A model generated the notes under the pieces. It was not told where the DNA came from. It saw nothing but the letters and a program-made list of their open reading frames with translations, and did not search any database. A DNA stretch of 33,940 nt from a virus, in the IMG/VR virus record IMGVR_UViG_3300042898_000561, positions 1-33,940 of that record; one strand, 5' to 3'. The translations under genes and the position numbers were made by a program. Positions 8,601 to 16,441 of the stretch are shown here, in pieces. Numbering within the stretch: position 1 is the stretch's first letter; each line of letters opens with the position of its first letter.

Positions 8601-9423
8601 ATGAACCCGTTGATGCACCTTGAAATGATCCTGAAAATAATCCAGTTGCAGATCCTTGAAATGATCCCGATGTAGAACCTGACAATGCGCCTATTACCGT
8701 TCCGGTTAATAATCCGGTTGTATTAATATTTCCTTGGAATGATCCTGAGAATGAACCAGAATAACCAGCTACTTGTTGAGTTGCTAATGTTCTACCTATG
8801 TACTGATAAGCAGAAATATAAACGTATTGATTCGATGCAGGAGCTTGGCCGGTAACCCAAGATAAGATACCTGTCTTATAATCAAATACATAATTGTCAT
8901 CTGTAATAGCAGATTCTGTAATACCAGCTGCTGTCGCTGATGTACTTTTATAAACTTGTACTTTATAACCCGGAGGATTGGCTTCTGTGTTGTTTGAAGC
9001 ATCTGCAGGTATAGAAATGTACTTTGGAGATATAAAATTTGTTTGTTGATCTGATTCAATTAACTGATCAGATGCAACTGAATTTGTAGGTGAACTAGGA
9101 TTGCTTAAAGTAAAGTAATACACTTGACGAGTACCATCACCTGCAGGTTTCATTTTCTTTCTATTCCAATACTTTGCAATTGGTAGATTTATGACGATGC
9201 TAGGTGATACTATACTTGCGGATATAATACGTTGATCTTGAGATGATCCGCTATATGGAATTTGCGAACTACCAGTAGGTATAAATGCAGTATCTAAATA
9301 AATTTCAGATACACCTAAATCTAATACCTGTGTAAACGCTTCTTGAGTTAACGTGTTACCGTCAGTCGTAAATCGTCTATTTTGTAGTAATCTCTCCGAT
9401 CTATTCGCTGAATTATATGCCAT
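5659..9423 (-). CDS. Giant tail fiber protein (1254 aa)
   Basis: Domains in order: residues 1-about 225, docking domain shared with the 264-aa protein, ending GYSGSFSGSFQG; about 225-295, SGSFQG-type Ser/Gly-rich shaft repeats; about 295-450, longer shaft units (LTNLPAASIVGLNLSQ, SGS-LTVTG strands); about 470-560, a segment with GLMSGPRNTGSLGD; about 590-1230, a large beta-rich body. That body is paralogous to the end of the 1086-aa fiber (shared: GSYFN, RFIAG(F/L)LSAS, LSGAPYLT(S/A)ATY, YHTAG, GYWYP). The gene stands between the 1086-aa and 264-aa genes. The role is inferred as a long host-contact fiber or a baseplate-proximal appendage. No enzymatic motif is evident. Confidence 0.8.
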   Translation of the reverse strand: MAYNSANRSERLLQNRRFTTDGNTLTQEAFTQVLDLGVSEIYLDTAFIPTGSSQIPYSGSSQDQRIISASIVSPSIVINLPIAKYWNRKKMKPAGDGTRQVYYFTLSNPSSPTNSVASDQLIESDQQTNFISPKYISIPADASNNTEANPPGYKVQVYKSTSATAAGITESAITDDNYVFDYKTGILSWVTGQAPASNQYVYISAYQYIGRTLATQQVAGYSGSFSGSFQGNINTTGLLTGTVIGALSGSTSGSFQGSATGLFSGSFQGASTGSFSGLVTGVGSGSFSGSFQGNGAGLTNLPAASIVGLNLSQTATGSVSASVLPGATSFQIVSGSSTLLSLTNTGNLTVSGSEFIGNNITAAGNLIVTGSTIVNNTLTVNNNTTVAGVLTVQSSSSLKDTTVTGSMTVTQNLTVLGTASFTSVTSSQVVVGASTITLNTNDPVVRFGGIIVTDSGSFGTDSTGSLLWDSERNHWVYENPQGGNYHGGGLMSGPRNTGSLGDEAYPAHYSVLRGQGSDHLEGSSIYSSGSKVTINKGSITGSGDVDIVGTVVITGSTLLPAADGTGASKYGLVVSQSTWHYSDNIGYPVGTNQWGYNLDGSYFNLFNQNTDTATIVRFIAGFLSASTPAPVANSRLYDGVTSAVASTSTVSQPAGYVSFNHADTTIQYLINKGFALVGQKLFYSIGGFTSAIETNSLLNYTFTNQANGTFSVSSSAVNASLLFGSGLLADNVSVSASRNWKFYDNNSLTLLHTSSSQFITTNTTLDTTNSDGLYRFQINTAAPRVIPNTYQDSRFTGLVTNYNFTSSIAFANSSSTGYYELTASLGIATGSGNYTFAPTAATQRFRIFYAPITHINSSIASTTPAGAFTSMQKLTAVSRSLSGAPYLTSATYATNITASNCFNPMYNDGTIATIGISGTGVAQTGNTTSATSGGTYNTSNVFYDATGNLKTIGMIPTASDVVRLNSAITFTAPDGTNNFTNKSTLSPTTFTLTGTGFNRLGASNTLATTASVYHTAGDFSQPSASGSLAYYGKADGFDNSSATFTKGTTGTENFGGETYRRNISNDVLTFTLPGTTIWNSGSRLETKDLQVAPAKLVDPGSTSGYWYPASYGATTKYYIREIQYASGGGLGSVTVNLGTTLNAWSSTADGWSVALLLEAQKDTGAGATLLGFEVGAAAIAGPTSQTTGNQNPFANTVNVVYNPTSAVSTAYTVTLDFSKGQAVNNSNKIFIIARLNNSTYASHTVPTSLTITGA

Positions 9424-9442
9424 ATTTTATTTATGTTAAATA

Positions 9443-12400
9443 TTAACTAATTGTTATTCTTTGTAATGCGTTACTAGGTGTTCCGCAGTATCTAACTGCT
9501 AACCAAATTTTAGGGCCTGCAGCATTAATTGTTTGATTAATACCATTATTTAATGATAATGTAAGTGTACCACTACTATTTGTAAATCCTGAAAAGTTTG
9601 CTACTATATCAATATTATCAGAGAATGGATTGTATTGAGCACTTGTAGCTTGGTTATTTAATGCACCTCCATAAGATCCGTTACCTTTTACTGCGTCAAA
9701 CATTACTACTCGACCAGCTCCCTTATTATCTACTTGATATTGGAATATTACTCCAATTGCAATTTTACCGGTTGTCGATGTTTGAAAATCTACTAAATCA
9801 GCACTAGTACCAGGTAACAATGATATAGTTAATGTTCCTTTGTTACTTACAACTGCGGTATCAAATTCACGCAAATACCATTTAAAATTAGTTGCGCTAT
9901 AACCAGCTGTTGGATACCAATATCCATTTGAACTTTCTGGGTTAACTAAAAATCCCGGTTTAACTTGTAAAGGTCCGCTATCACCTAAAGTTAATCTAGG
10001 TATTTGATCCCATTGGGTAGACAATGAAGTTGAATTACTTATTTGCCTTCTAAAACTTTCTGAGGTAAAGTATTCAATCAATGTTGTATTTGTAGATCCA
10101 CCTCCAAAATACCCCAACGAACCTGAAGATACTGGCTGGCCAAATGTACCAGCTGTATGATAAGGAATAGTCAATGTATTTAAAGTAGATTCACTACCAT
10201 CTTTATTTGTACCAAATGTAACTGCAGTAAACGTAGATGGTGAAACTGATGATGTCTGCACAATATTTGTACCAGTACCTATACTCAAACTAATACTACC
10301 TGTTAATTCAACAATATCTGTTAATAACGGTACAGTTGAAGTAGCTCTTGCCGTAACACCTGTCGAATCATATACTGTATTTGCTGTATTAATTAATCCC
10401 GATGTAATACTAGCTGCAAATGCTCCGCCGCCTCCGTTTGAAATAGTTACGTTACCCGACGTTCCTTGTCTAGCTAATGTTGCACTTGAACCATATAATG
10501 GATTAAATAATCCTGTTATTGATGATGAAACTTCATATGTAGCAGCTGTTAAATAAGGAGCTCCTGATAATGATCTAGATGTTGCAGTTAAATATCTATA
10601 TCCTGAATATCCTATTGCTAATGTATTAGTACCAACATTTGTTGATATAGTTGACAATGGAGCAAAGAATATTTTATCTTGTGCGGTTTTAATCGAGCCT
10701 GATGAATACGCTGAACTACCAGATGATAAAATAACTGACGCTGTTATTTGATAATATCCTGATGAACTTACACTACTAAAACTTCTTGCATTATTGTATA
10801 ATCCAGATGAAAATACTGAAGCGAATTTACCATCTTGATAAGCCGGAGGAATTACAGCTACATTCGCTGTATTAATCTTAGCTAATGTAATTCCGTTAGT
10901 AGTACTAAAAGAATTATTTGATATTAAGTTTTGAGACTGTGAAGTCGCTGTTGCTGATTGTGCACTACTATCTGAATATAACCAGTTAATAGATCCTGAT
11001 ACATTTACTTGAGTCGGGCCGCCCGATGATAATGATCCTAATCCAAATAATTGTGTATCGGCAGATGAACTAACAGATGTTGAACCTCCAAATACACTAG
11101 AATAACTTATACTGTAAGCTGAACTATTATAAATTGATGCAATACCCGAAAACAATGTTCCTCCATTAGCTGCAAATCCTTTAGATATTAAATATAAAAT
11201 ATCTGTATTAGTAGATGATTGAGGTACATATCCTGATGTAACAGTGCCTGTACCATTATTAGCATATACTTGTGTAATAGATCCTAATGTTTTTGTATTA
11301 GGTGATGCATCAGGTGCGGAAGCACTTAATAAACCAGCTATAAATCTTAATACTTCTGATACATCTGTTTGAGAAGAAAAGTTATTAAAATATGATCCGT
11401 TTAAATTTGAACCCCATGCATTTGATGTAGGCGTACCTGCATTAATATTATATGCATTTACTGATCTACTTACAAATAATGACCCTGATCCAATTGTTAT
11501 TTTAGATGCAGATACTGATAAATATGTGTTACTACCTGATGCTACATTAAAAAACGTATCTGATAATGTAACTGACGCAGATATTGATCCGGTAGCTACT
11601 TGAGATAAATTTAATCCTACAATTGAAGATGCAGGTAAATTAGTTAATTGTGTACCATCTCCTGCGAATGTGCCTAAGAAGGAACCAGAGCCTATTCCTA
11701 TAAATGATCCTGTTAATGAACCGGTTGTATTACTTTGGCCTATTAATGAGCCCGAAAATGTAGTAGCAGTTACTTTAGATGCATTGTTAACAGTTAATAA
11801 ATTAACAGATGCACTTGTTACAGTAAATGGTGTACTAGTAGATGATACAGACGCCGATACTTGTGAATCACCTATTTGCGTTAAATTTAATCCTACAATT
11901 GAAGACGCGGGTAAATTAGTTAATTGTGCTCCACTACCTTTAAATGAACCCGATGTTACTCCATCACTTTCAACTCTTAAATATACCGTAGATCCGTTTT
12001 TAACTGTAAATGCATCTCCTACTGAACTAACTGATGCAGTTACTGTTCCGGCTTTAATTTTATCTAATGTTAAATCACCCGCAGTTGTAAGTGCTTGACC
12101 ATTTAATGTAGCACTACCAACTAAAGTAGTTACTCCGCTAATTGTGGTACTAGATAATACACTACTTCCATTAACATTTAATGTTCCATTTAATAATGTA
12201 TTTCCAGGTACTGTTAATTGTCCACTTGAATTAACTGATAATTTACTACTACCAGCTGATGAAATATCAAATATCGTAGCTCCTATACCAACTGATGCAG
12301 ATACAGACCCTGTTGAAATTTGTGATAAATTTAACCCCGTAATACCTGTTGCTGGAATATTTGTTAATTGTGCTCCTGATCCAGAAAATACATTAGCAGT

Positions 12401-12703
12401 TAATGAACCTGATATCTCTACCGATCCAGTGAACTTTGCAGGTCCAATATTAATAAAAGTATTTGACCCTGATACAGTTAATGAACCAGTAATTACTGTA
12501 TTTCCAATTACTTTAATTGTAGGCGCTAATCCATCAGCTGAACCCGAAAAGATCGATGATCCGGTAATATTTAATCCCGAATTTGAATTGATTGTACCAG
12601 CTACACCTTGTAATCCACGCTCACCGCGCTGGCCTGCCGGTCCGGGAGAATTTACGACTACTACATTTGTATTTGTGTTTGTTGTTACTAAATTAGTACT
12701 CAT
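9443..12703 (-). CDS. Giant tail fiber protein with N-terminal collagen-like stretch (1086 aa)
   Basis: Residues about 21-36 are Gly-X-Y triplets (GPAGQRGERGLQGVAG), a collagen-like element often found in phage fibers and thought to help trimerisation. Residues about 45-100 are SGS/TGSLTVSG shaft strands. Residues about 107-410 hold three copies of a roughly 60-residue module (G(S/D)G(A/T)QLTN(I/L)P, GLNL(S/T)Q, (V/I)SASV) plus a partial copy. Residues about 429-1070 are the large beta body shared with the 1254-aa fiber, and the protein ends at ALQRITIS. Its first codon overlaps the stop of the 130-aa gene (ATGA), so the two are translationally coupled. It lacks the docking domain of the 1254-aa protein, so it probably attaches differently. 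Confidence 0.8.
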   Translation of the reverse strand: MSTNLVTTNTNTNVVVVNSPGPAGQRGERGLQGVAGTINSNSGLNITGSSIFSGSADGLAPTIKVIGNTVITGSLTVSGSNTFINIGPAKFTGSVEISGSLTANVFSGSGAQLTNIPATGITGLNLSQISTGSVSASVGIGATIFDISSAGSSKLSVNSSGQLTVPGNTLLNGTLNVNGSSVLSSTTISGVTTLVGSATLNGQALTTAGDLTLDKIKAGTVTASVSSVGDAFTVKNGSTVYLRVESDGVTSGSFKGSGAQLTNLPASSIVGLNLTQIGDSQVSASVSSTSTPFTVTSASVNLLTVNNASKVTATTFSGSLIGQSNTTGSLTGSFIGIGSGSFLGTFAGDGTQLTNLPASSIVGLNLSQVATGSISASVTLSDTFFNVASGSNTYLSVSASKITIGSGSLFVSRSVNAYNINAGTPTSNAWGSNLNGSYFNNFSSQTDVSEVLRFIAGLLSASAPDASPNTKTLGSITQVYANNGTGTVTSGYVPQSSTNTDILYLISKGFAANGGTLFSGIASIYNSSAYSISYSSVFGGSTSVSSSADTQLFGLGSLSSGGPTQVNVSGSINWLYSDSSAQSATATSQSQNLISNNSFSTTNGITLAKINTANVAVIPPAYQDGKFASVFSSGLYNNARSFSSVSSSGYYQITASVILSSGSSAYSSGSIKTAQDKIFFAPLSTISTNVGTNTLAIGYSGYRYLTATSRSLSGAPYLTAATYEVSSSITGLFNPLYGSSATLARQGTSGNVTISNGGGGAFAASITSGLINTANTVYDSTGVTARATSTVPLLTDIVELTGSISLSIGTGTNIVQTSSVSPSTFTAVTFGTNKDGSESTLNTLTIPYHTAGTFGQPVSSGSLGYFGGGSTNTTLIEYFTSESFRRQISNSTSLSTQWDQIPRLTLGDSGPLQVKPGFLVNPESSNGYWYPTAGYSATNFKWYLREFDTAVVSNKGTLTISLLPGTSADLVDFQTSTTGKIAIGVIFQYQVDNKGAGRVVMFDAVKGNGSYGGALNNQATSAQYNPFSDNIDIVANFSGFTNSSGTLTLSLNNGINQTINAAGPKIWLAVRYCGTPSNALQRITIS
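11489..12385 (-). repeat. Three direct copies of a fiber shaft module inside the 1086-aa gene
   Basis: Copies lie at about 12197-12385, 11759-11941 and 11489-11668. Each encodes a G(S/D)G(A/T)QLTN start, a PA(S/T)(S/G)I(V/T)GLNL segment and an SASV strand. The 1254-aa gene carries one further related copy. Confidence 0.7.
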
Positions 12704-13092
12704 CTTGTTACTTCTTTTGATATTCTAATAGGACCTTGTATTATTCTAGTTACATAATCACAGTTATTGTAATTAGTAAATACTTCTAAGTCATATACTG
12801 CTTCGGTAAATGTCATTGCACTTGTATCACATGATGATATAAATATACCTATCGATCCTGATGTAGGAGACTTAGTAGCATGTGACCCTGATATTGATAG
12901 ACATGATGCTCCATCGACAAATGAACTACTTAATGATAAATAAACTGTCGAAGACTCAGCTGATGGTCTAATTTGCATTCTAGCGCTATAACCCGATAAA
13001 TCAACTGGTGTGTTAGTAGAATCCTTATATTGAATTTCAAAATCCAACGTACTTCCTTGTTCTATTAATATTGGATATCTTCCAGCTGACAT
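12700..13092 (-). CDS. Small baseplate/neck-type virion protein
   Basis: 130 aa. It has the layout of a beta-sandwich family widespread next to phage fiber genes: an N-terminal I(L/E)QGSTLDFEIQYKD, the segment PVDLSGYSARMQIRPS, a central Ser-rich part, AVYDLEVF, and a C-terminal V(T)RIIQGPIRISKEVTR. Such proteins are usually listed as phage structural or baseplate proteins; the precise position in the particle is not known to me. Its stop overlaps the start of the 1086-aa fiber gene by four bases (ATGA). It is the first gene after the 194-base non-coding gap and so probably heads the fiber transcript. Confidence 0.75.
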   Translation of the reverse strand: MSAGRYPILIEQGSTLDFEIQYKDSTNTPVDLSGYSARMQIRPSAESSTVYLSLSSSFVDGASCLSISGSHATKSPTSGSIGIFISSCDTSAMTFTEAVYDLEVFTNYNNCDYVTRIIQGPIRISKEVTR

Positions 13093-13158
13093 AGTTTATT
13101 TTTGGTTGGATTTGTTTCTATTTTCTAGTAATAGGAAATAGTATAGTTTCCATCTTCT

Positions 13159-13166
13159 ATAAATAT
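13159..13166 (-). promoter_or_regulatory. ATATTTAT motif in the gap before the fiber cluster
   Basis: It lies 66 bases upstream of the 130-aa gene, next to the GGAAA/TTTCC inverted repeat (13134-13151). Confidence 0.45.
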
Positions 13167-13262
13167 TAAATCTACCAAAAACTTAATATAGTATTTGGAA
13201 ATACAAAATAAATTAATTATCTTTATATAGGTAACTAACACCTATTAATAGAACATATAAAC

Positions 13263-13281
13263 AAGCCTATAAGACTAGCTT
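13263..13281 (-). terminator. Weak candidate terminator after the HAD gene
   Basis: On the coding strand the arms AAGCTA and TAGGCTT pair with one bulged G around a 6-base loop, five bases after the HAD stop. It is followed by GTTTATA rather than a clean T run, so termination would be inefficient if it occurs. Confidence 0.3.
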
Positions 13282-13286
13282 ATTCA

Positions 13287-13922
13287 TTATACATCTATAC
13301 TATGCGCCTCCGTTGTATGAACGGTTTTAAGGGCCACAGTAGGATACTTTTGTTTAAGTTTATCAACTGCTTGAATATTTTTAATTGAATCATCTACAAA
13401 TAAAATATCATTGTATCCTTTTAGAATTTGACCCTCAATCCAATCAGCTTTCTTTTGTGGGTTTGCATCTCCTAATGCAACTACATATACATCTAATCCA
13501 AATTTCTTTTTTAAATAATTCTTTGGCGGATAGCCTAACATTCTAGCAGTTAAAATTGTGGTCTTTGTAGTAGGCTGACTAGCTGCTTTTTTTAATAATT
13601 CAATATTCTTACCAATTGGAGTACCTGATTTAATCATTGCATTAAATTCTTTAAAGTTAAAAGAATCATCTGGCAATGGTTCATATACTGCAAACTCAGC
13701 TGGAGTTAATGTCTTTTCATGTCCATTATTTTTTACAATAATGTTTGCTTTTACTTTAACTAATGTATCATCAAAATCAAATACTCTAAGTCTTTTTATA
13801 CTAGGGCCTTCATTAATAGAACCAAATGCGGTATGCCTAGGATCTGAATACACTGTCATTTTTTTAAACTGTGCGGTTGTTTGACGTTCAAAGTCGTTAA
13901 AGTAAAAGTTTAGTTGGTCCAT
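13287..13922 (-). CDS. HAD-superfamily phosphatase
   Basis: 211 aa. HAD motif I is VFDFDDTLV (residues 47-55, nucleophile D49 and acid D51). Motif II is ILTAR (123-127, T125). A lysine pair (157-158) precedes WIEG. Motif III is ILFVDDS (173-179, D177/D178). These are the catalytic residues of Mg-dependent aspartyl-phosphate phosphatases. The closest phage precedents are the 3'-phosphatase half of polynucleotide kinase and deoxynucleotidases; there is no kinase P-loop here, so the substrate is open. It overlaps the PhoH stop by one base (TAATGG), so the two are coupled. An ATATTTAT motif sits 17 bases before the start, inside the end of phoH. The approx 45-residue N-terminal extension before motif I is unassigned. 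Confidence 0.85.
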   Translation of the reverse strand: MDQLNFYFNDFERQTTAQFKKMTVYSDPRHTAFGSINEGPSIKRLRVFDFDDTLVKVKANIIVKNNGHEKTLTPAEFAVYEPLPDDSFNFKEFNAMIKSGTPIGKNIELLKKAASQPTTKTTILTARMLGYPPKNYLKKKFGLDVYVVALGDANPQKKADWIEGQILKGYNDILFVDDSIKNIQAVDKLKQKYPTVALKTVHTTEAHSIDV

Positions 13923-14611
13923 TATGATCCGTATTCTTTATAAATATCTAATATTTCTGGAATAATAGGATGCCTATGATTTTGTTTTAATGTAATTACT
14001 TTTACTCCCCTAACACGAGATTCTAGTATTTTAAAAAAATCAATTCCAGATTCTTTTTTGTTTCTTAAATCTATCTGAGAAGTATCTCCGCAGAATATCA
14101 TTTTAGACTCTAATCCTAATCTACCAATAATCATTTCTGTTTGATTACTGTTTACGTTTTGGCATTCATCTACAATTACTATTGCATTAACAAATGTTCT
14201 TCCTCGTACAAATGCAAATGGCAAAATTTCAATGTCTTGTTTTTCAATCAATTTATCAATTGATTCTTTAGTATATAACATATACAAGTTAGCATAAATA
14301 GGAGCTAACCATGGATCCATTTTATCTTTAATATTACCCGGTAAGTATCCAATATCATCTGCAGCTGCAACTACTGGTCTTGTAATAATAATTTTTTCAA
14401 TTTTACGATTAAAAAACATATCTAATGCAATCTGACATGCTAATAATGTTTTACCTGATCCCGCCTGCCCTCTTAATAATGTAATCGGATTAGCATTGTC
14501 AATAATTACTGACTTAGCTTGTTTCTGTTCTTCATTAAGTGAAATGTTAAATTTAATAGGATTTTTTGGTTTTCTCTTTTCTGTATTTGGTATAGGTGCA
14601 ACTGGTTCCAT
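13922..14611 (-). CDS. phoH: PhoH-like P-loop ATPase
   Basis: 229 aa, the usual length of the phage PhoH-like core without added RNA-binding domains. Walker A is GQAGSGKT (residues 48-55). ITRPVVAAADDIGYLPG (76-92) is the characteristic PhoH segment. Walker B is IVIVDECQN (144-152), followed by NQTEM and the sensor-like CGDTSQID (174-181), and a C-terminal KQNHRHPI. PhoH-like genes are frequent in T4-like phages of aquatic bacteria. Their function is unsettled; an RNA-related ATPase/helicase role is proposed for the superfamily, and a phosphate-starvation link is not supported here by any Pho-box reading. It follows the capsid terminator and is coupled to the HAD gene. Confidence 0.93.
   Translation of the reverse strand: MEPVAPIPNTEKRKPKNPIKFNISLNEEQKQAKSVIIDNANPITLLRGQAGSGKTLLACQIALDMFFNRKIEKIIITRPVVAAADDIGYLPGNIKDKMDPWLAPIYANLYMLYTKESIDKLIEKQDIEILPFAFVRGRTFVNAIVIVDECQNVNSNQTEMIIGRLGLESKMIFCGDTSQIDLRNKKESGIDFFKILESRVRGVKVITLKQNHRHPIIPEILDIYKEYGS
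13940..13947 (-). promoter_or_regulatory. ATATTTAT motif before the HAD gene, inside the end of phoH
   Basis: It lies 17 bases before the HAD ATG, within codons for the PhoH C-terminus (DIYKE). Because it is coding, it is weaker evidence than the intergenic copies. Confidence 0.3.
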
Positions 14612-14615
14612 ATTA

Positions 14616-14650
14616 CTTTAATTTACTATAAATATCTACTAGAATTAAAG
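14616..14650 (-). promoter_or_regulatory. ATATTTAT motif within an inverted repeat before phoH
   Basis: The octamer at 14628-14635 is in the loop of an 8-bp inverted repeat (CTTTAATT / AATTAAAG, 14616-14623 and 14643-14650), just after the capsid terminator. As the first signal after a strong terminator, it is a good promoter candidate for phoH. Confidence 0.5.
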
Positions 14651-14654
14651 ATCA

Positions 14655-14682
14655 TAAAAAAAGCTCCCATTTCTGGGAGCTT
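14655..14682 (-). terminator. Intrinsic terminator after the major capsid gene
   Basis: A 9-bp perfect stem (AAGCTCCCA / TGGGAGCTT) with a 4-base loop is followed on the coding strand by seven T. It starts 25 bases after the capsid stop. This is the strongest terminator in the window. Confidence 0.92.
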
Positions 14683-14707
14683 CTTCTATTAAAATGTTCT
14701 AATTAAA

Positions 14708-16411
14708 TTAGATAGTATTTAAACCAGCTACTTTAATGGTTCCGTAAAATTCGGGTCTAACCATCTTCTTCGCGTAACGAGTCATTACACCCTTACGTGG
14801 AGTGAAGTTAGTAGGATCATACACCAAAGGAGTCATAATTAAAGGAATATAAGGAGCATATACAGCACCTGTTTCCAAGAATTGAGCACCTCTGTAACCT
14901 AATAAAATTACGTTATCTGTCATGTATGGGTTCTTGTATACTGTGAAGCGGCTATTCAACATACCCACTTTTTGTACACCCATTGCAAATTGCATTTTGT
15001 CACCGTTAGTATCGGCAGCATATCCTGGGATAGACTCAAGGATAGTAGCAACATCAGGAGAACATACTAAGAAGTTAGCTCCTCCACGCATTGTTTTTTG
15101 GTGGATTTTGTTACTTACTTTTTGGATCTTAGTTCCCAATGTTTGGAACCATGTACCTTGGTTATATGCAGCAGCACCGGTAGTTCCGTTATGAGGAACG
15201 AAAGTATCAGTAGCGGCATCATAATCATAACCAACTCTTGCTGACCACTGCTCGGTTGTTACAGCGTTTTGAATCAACATATCCAAAATCTCTAAATCAA
15301 TCTCTTGAGAGATATACTCAGACAACATAGAAGTTAATTCAGCTTCTGCATCAATTGAATGGTAAGCATTTAAATCTTGAGCAAATTCAGGTGTCCAAAT
15401 TGCTTTCAATTTACGTGTCTTAGCAACGATTGCTTCAGAACGAAGTTCTACGTTAATTTCAGGAATGTTTAAGTTAGCACCTGAGTTAGGGAAGTTACCT
15501 GGGTTAGTATCTTCAAAATCACCACGACCAGTAGCGGTAGGTTGTTTAGCATATTGAACTGCGATCAACGTACCTGGGTTGGTTGTAGAAGCGATTGAAC
15601 CTGATACTACAAAAGTAACATTACTTGTATTAGTATTAACAGTGGTAAACTGAGGGAAGTAAGCAGAAATAAGAGATCCAGTAATACCAAATGCTCTTAC
15701 ACCATTTAAATCAGGAGTAGTTAAAGAAGCAGAAGCAACTGTAATTTTCTTGAAGTGACCAGCAGCGATAGAAGCTGAATAAGCTGTTGTAAACTTAGAA
15801 TCGTAGTTAAACGTATCAAAGTCAGCATCACTAGCCATTGTTAAAGCGGTTGAGATAGAAGCAGATGCTGCACTAGGAGTAGCAGAACCAGATGCATTAA
15901 TTGAAGTAGTTAAATCGTTTAAGGTATAACCAAAACGACCTTGACCATAAAGACCACCACTTGGATCACCAGTAGTATTAGTTACACCAAATACTGAATT
16001 CTGTTGGTAACCACCTTGTGAAGGGGTGTTAGTAGTATTAGTAGTTGAAAAACCAGGTGCGGTAGTTCCGTATTTGAAATCCATCCAGAAAACAAGTCCT
16101 GAAGGTAAATTCATTGGCTGAACTGATACGAAATCTTTCGCAGCAATTTCAGCAAATACACGGCGAACCAATGGAAGGGCCACGCCACTCCATTCTTCAG
16201 CATTACCAGAAGTACCAGTAGCATTAGCTTCAGATACCAATTGTTTTGCTTGGTTTTCTAACATAATGGCCATACCATGTTTTTCATATTCATGGTCGAT
16301 GCCTTCCAAAAGACCGGTTTTGTTCCATTTAGAAACTAAACCTTTGGTCTCTTCCATTTGGCGACGGATCATTCCGTTGCTCTCGTTAAGGATGTTCGAT
16401 AATTGAGACAT
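14708..16411 (-). CDS. gp23: Major capsid protein, T4 gp23-like
   Basis: 567 aa (T4 gp23 is 521). The N-terminal precursor part contains HGMAIMLENQAKQLVSEA, then AEEWSGVALPLVRRVFAEIA and DFVSVQPMNLPSGLVFWMDF, the hallmark gp23 block. Residues about 130-300 form a Ser/Thr/Ala-rich insertion typical of the accessory domain of gp23-type HK97 folds. A second conserved core follows from about GRGDFEDTNPGN (ELRSEAIVAKTRKLKAIWTPE, AELTSMLSEYISQEID) to the C-terminus. Cleavage by the prohead protease is expected near SE|A (E61/A62), the place equivalent to the T4 site. A further (L/I)xE match is at residue 10 (ILNE). It is the last gene of the scaffold-capsid unit, ended by a strong terminator. Confidence 0.95.
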   Translation of the reverse strand: MSQLSNILNESNGMIRRQMEETKGLVSKWNKTGLLEGIDHEYEKHGMAIMLENQAKQLVSEANATGTSGNAEEWSGVALPLVRRVFAEIAAKDFVSVQPMNLPSGLVFWMDFKYGTTAPGFSTTNTTNTPSQGGYQQNSVFGVTNTTGDPSGGLYGQGRFGYTLNDLTTSINASGSATPSAASASISTALTMASDADFDTFNYDSKFTTAYSASIAAGHFKKITVASASLTTPDLNGVRAFGITGSLISAYFPQFTTVNTNTSNVTFVVSGSIASTTNPGTLIAVQYAKQPTATGRGDFEDTNPGNFPNSGANLNIPEINVELRSEAIVAKTRKLKAIWTPEFAQDLNAYHSIDAEAELTSMLSEYISQEIDLEILDMLIQNAVTTEQWSARVGYDYDAATDTFVPHNGTTGAAAYNQGTWFQTLGTKIQKVSNKIHQKTMRGGANFLVCSPDVATILESIPGYAADTNGDKMQFAMGVQKVGMLNSRFTVYKNPYMTDNVILLGYRGAQFLETGAVYAPYIPLIMTPLVYDPTNFTPRKGVMTRYAKKMVRPEFYGTIKVAGLNTI

Positions 16412-16441
16412 TTTTATTTTTGTTTTTTTAATTGTTTAACA

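Larger units (their letters stand above)
13093..13286 (-). other. Non-coding gap with several inverted repeats, probable control region for the fiber genes
   Basis: 194 bases without a gene. Perfect short inverted repeats are at 13134-13151 (GGAAA arms, 8-base loop) and 13227-13245 (ATAGGT arms, 7-base loop). A weaker one at 13263-13281 follows the HAD gene stop. An ATATTTAT motif is at 13159-13166. One of the two longest non-coding stretches in the window, it separates the PhoH/HAD genes from the fiber cluster. Confidence 0.55.

Noticed and set aside
8796-9059. Minus-strand ORF of 87 codons
   Set aside because: It lies in another frame within the docking domain of the 1254-aa fiber, which has clear homology to the 264-aa protein in its own frame.
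12144-12728. Long plus-strand ORF (194 codons)
   Set aside because: It is antisense to the 1086-aa fiber gene; its Pro/Asp/Val-rich translation is the shadow of Ser/Gly/Thr codons. The same holds for plus-strand ORFs at 351-677 and 11670-12098.
760-14635. T4-type late promoters TATAAATA on the plus strand (for example at 14627 and 13158)
   Set aside because: They would drive transcription rightward, antisense to every gene here. The sense-strand reading of the motif is kept as a separate finding.
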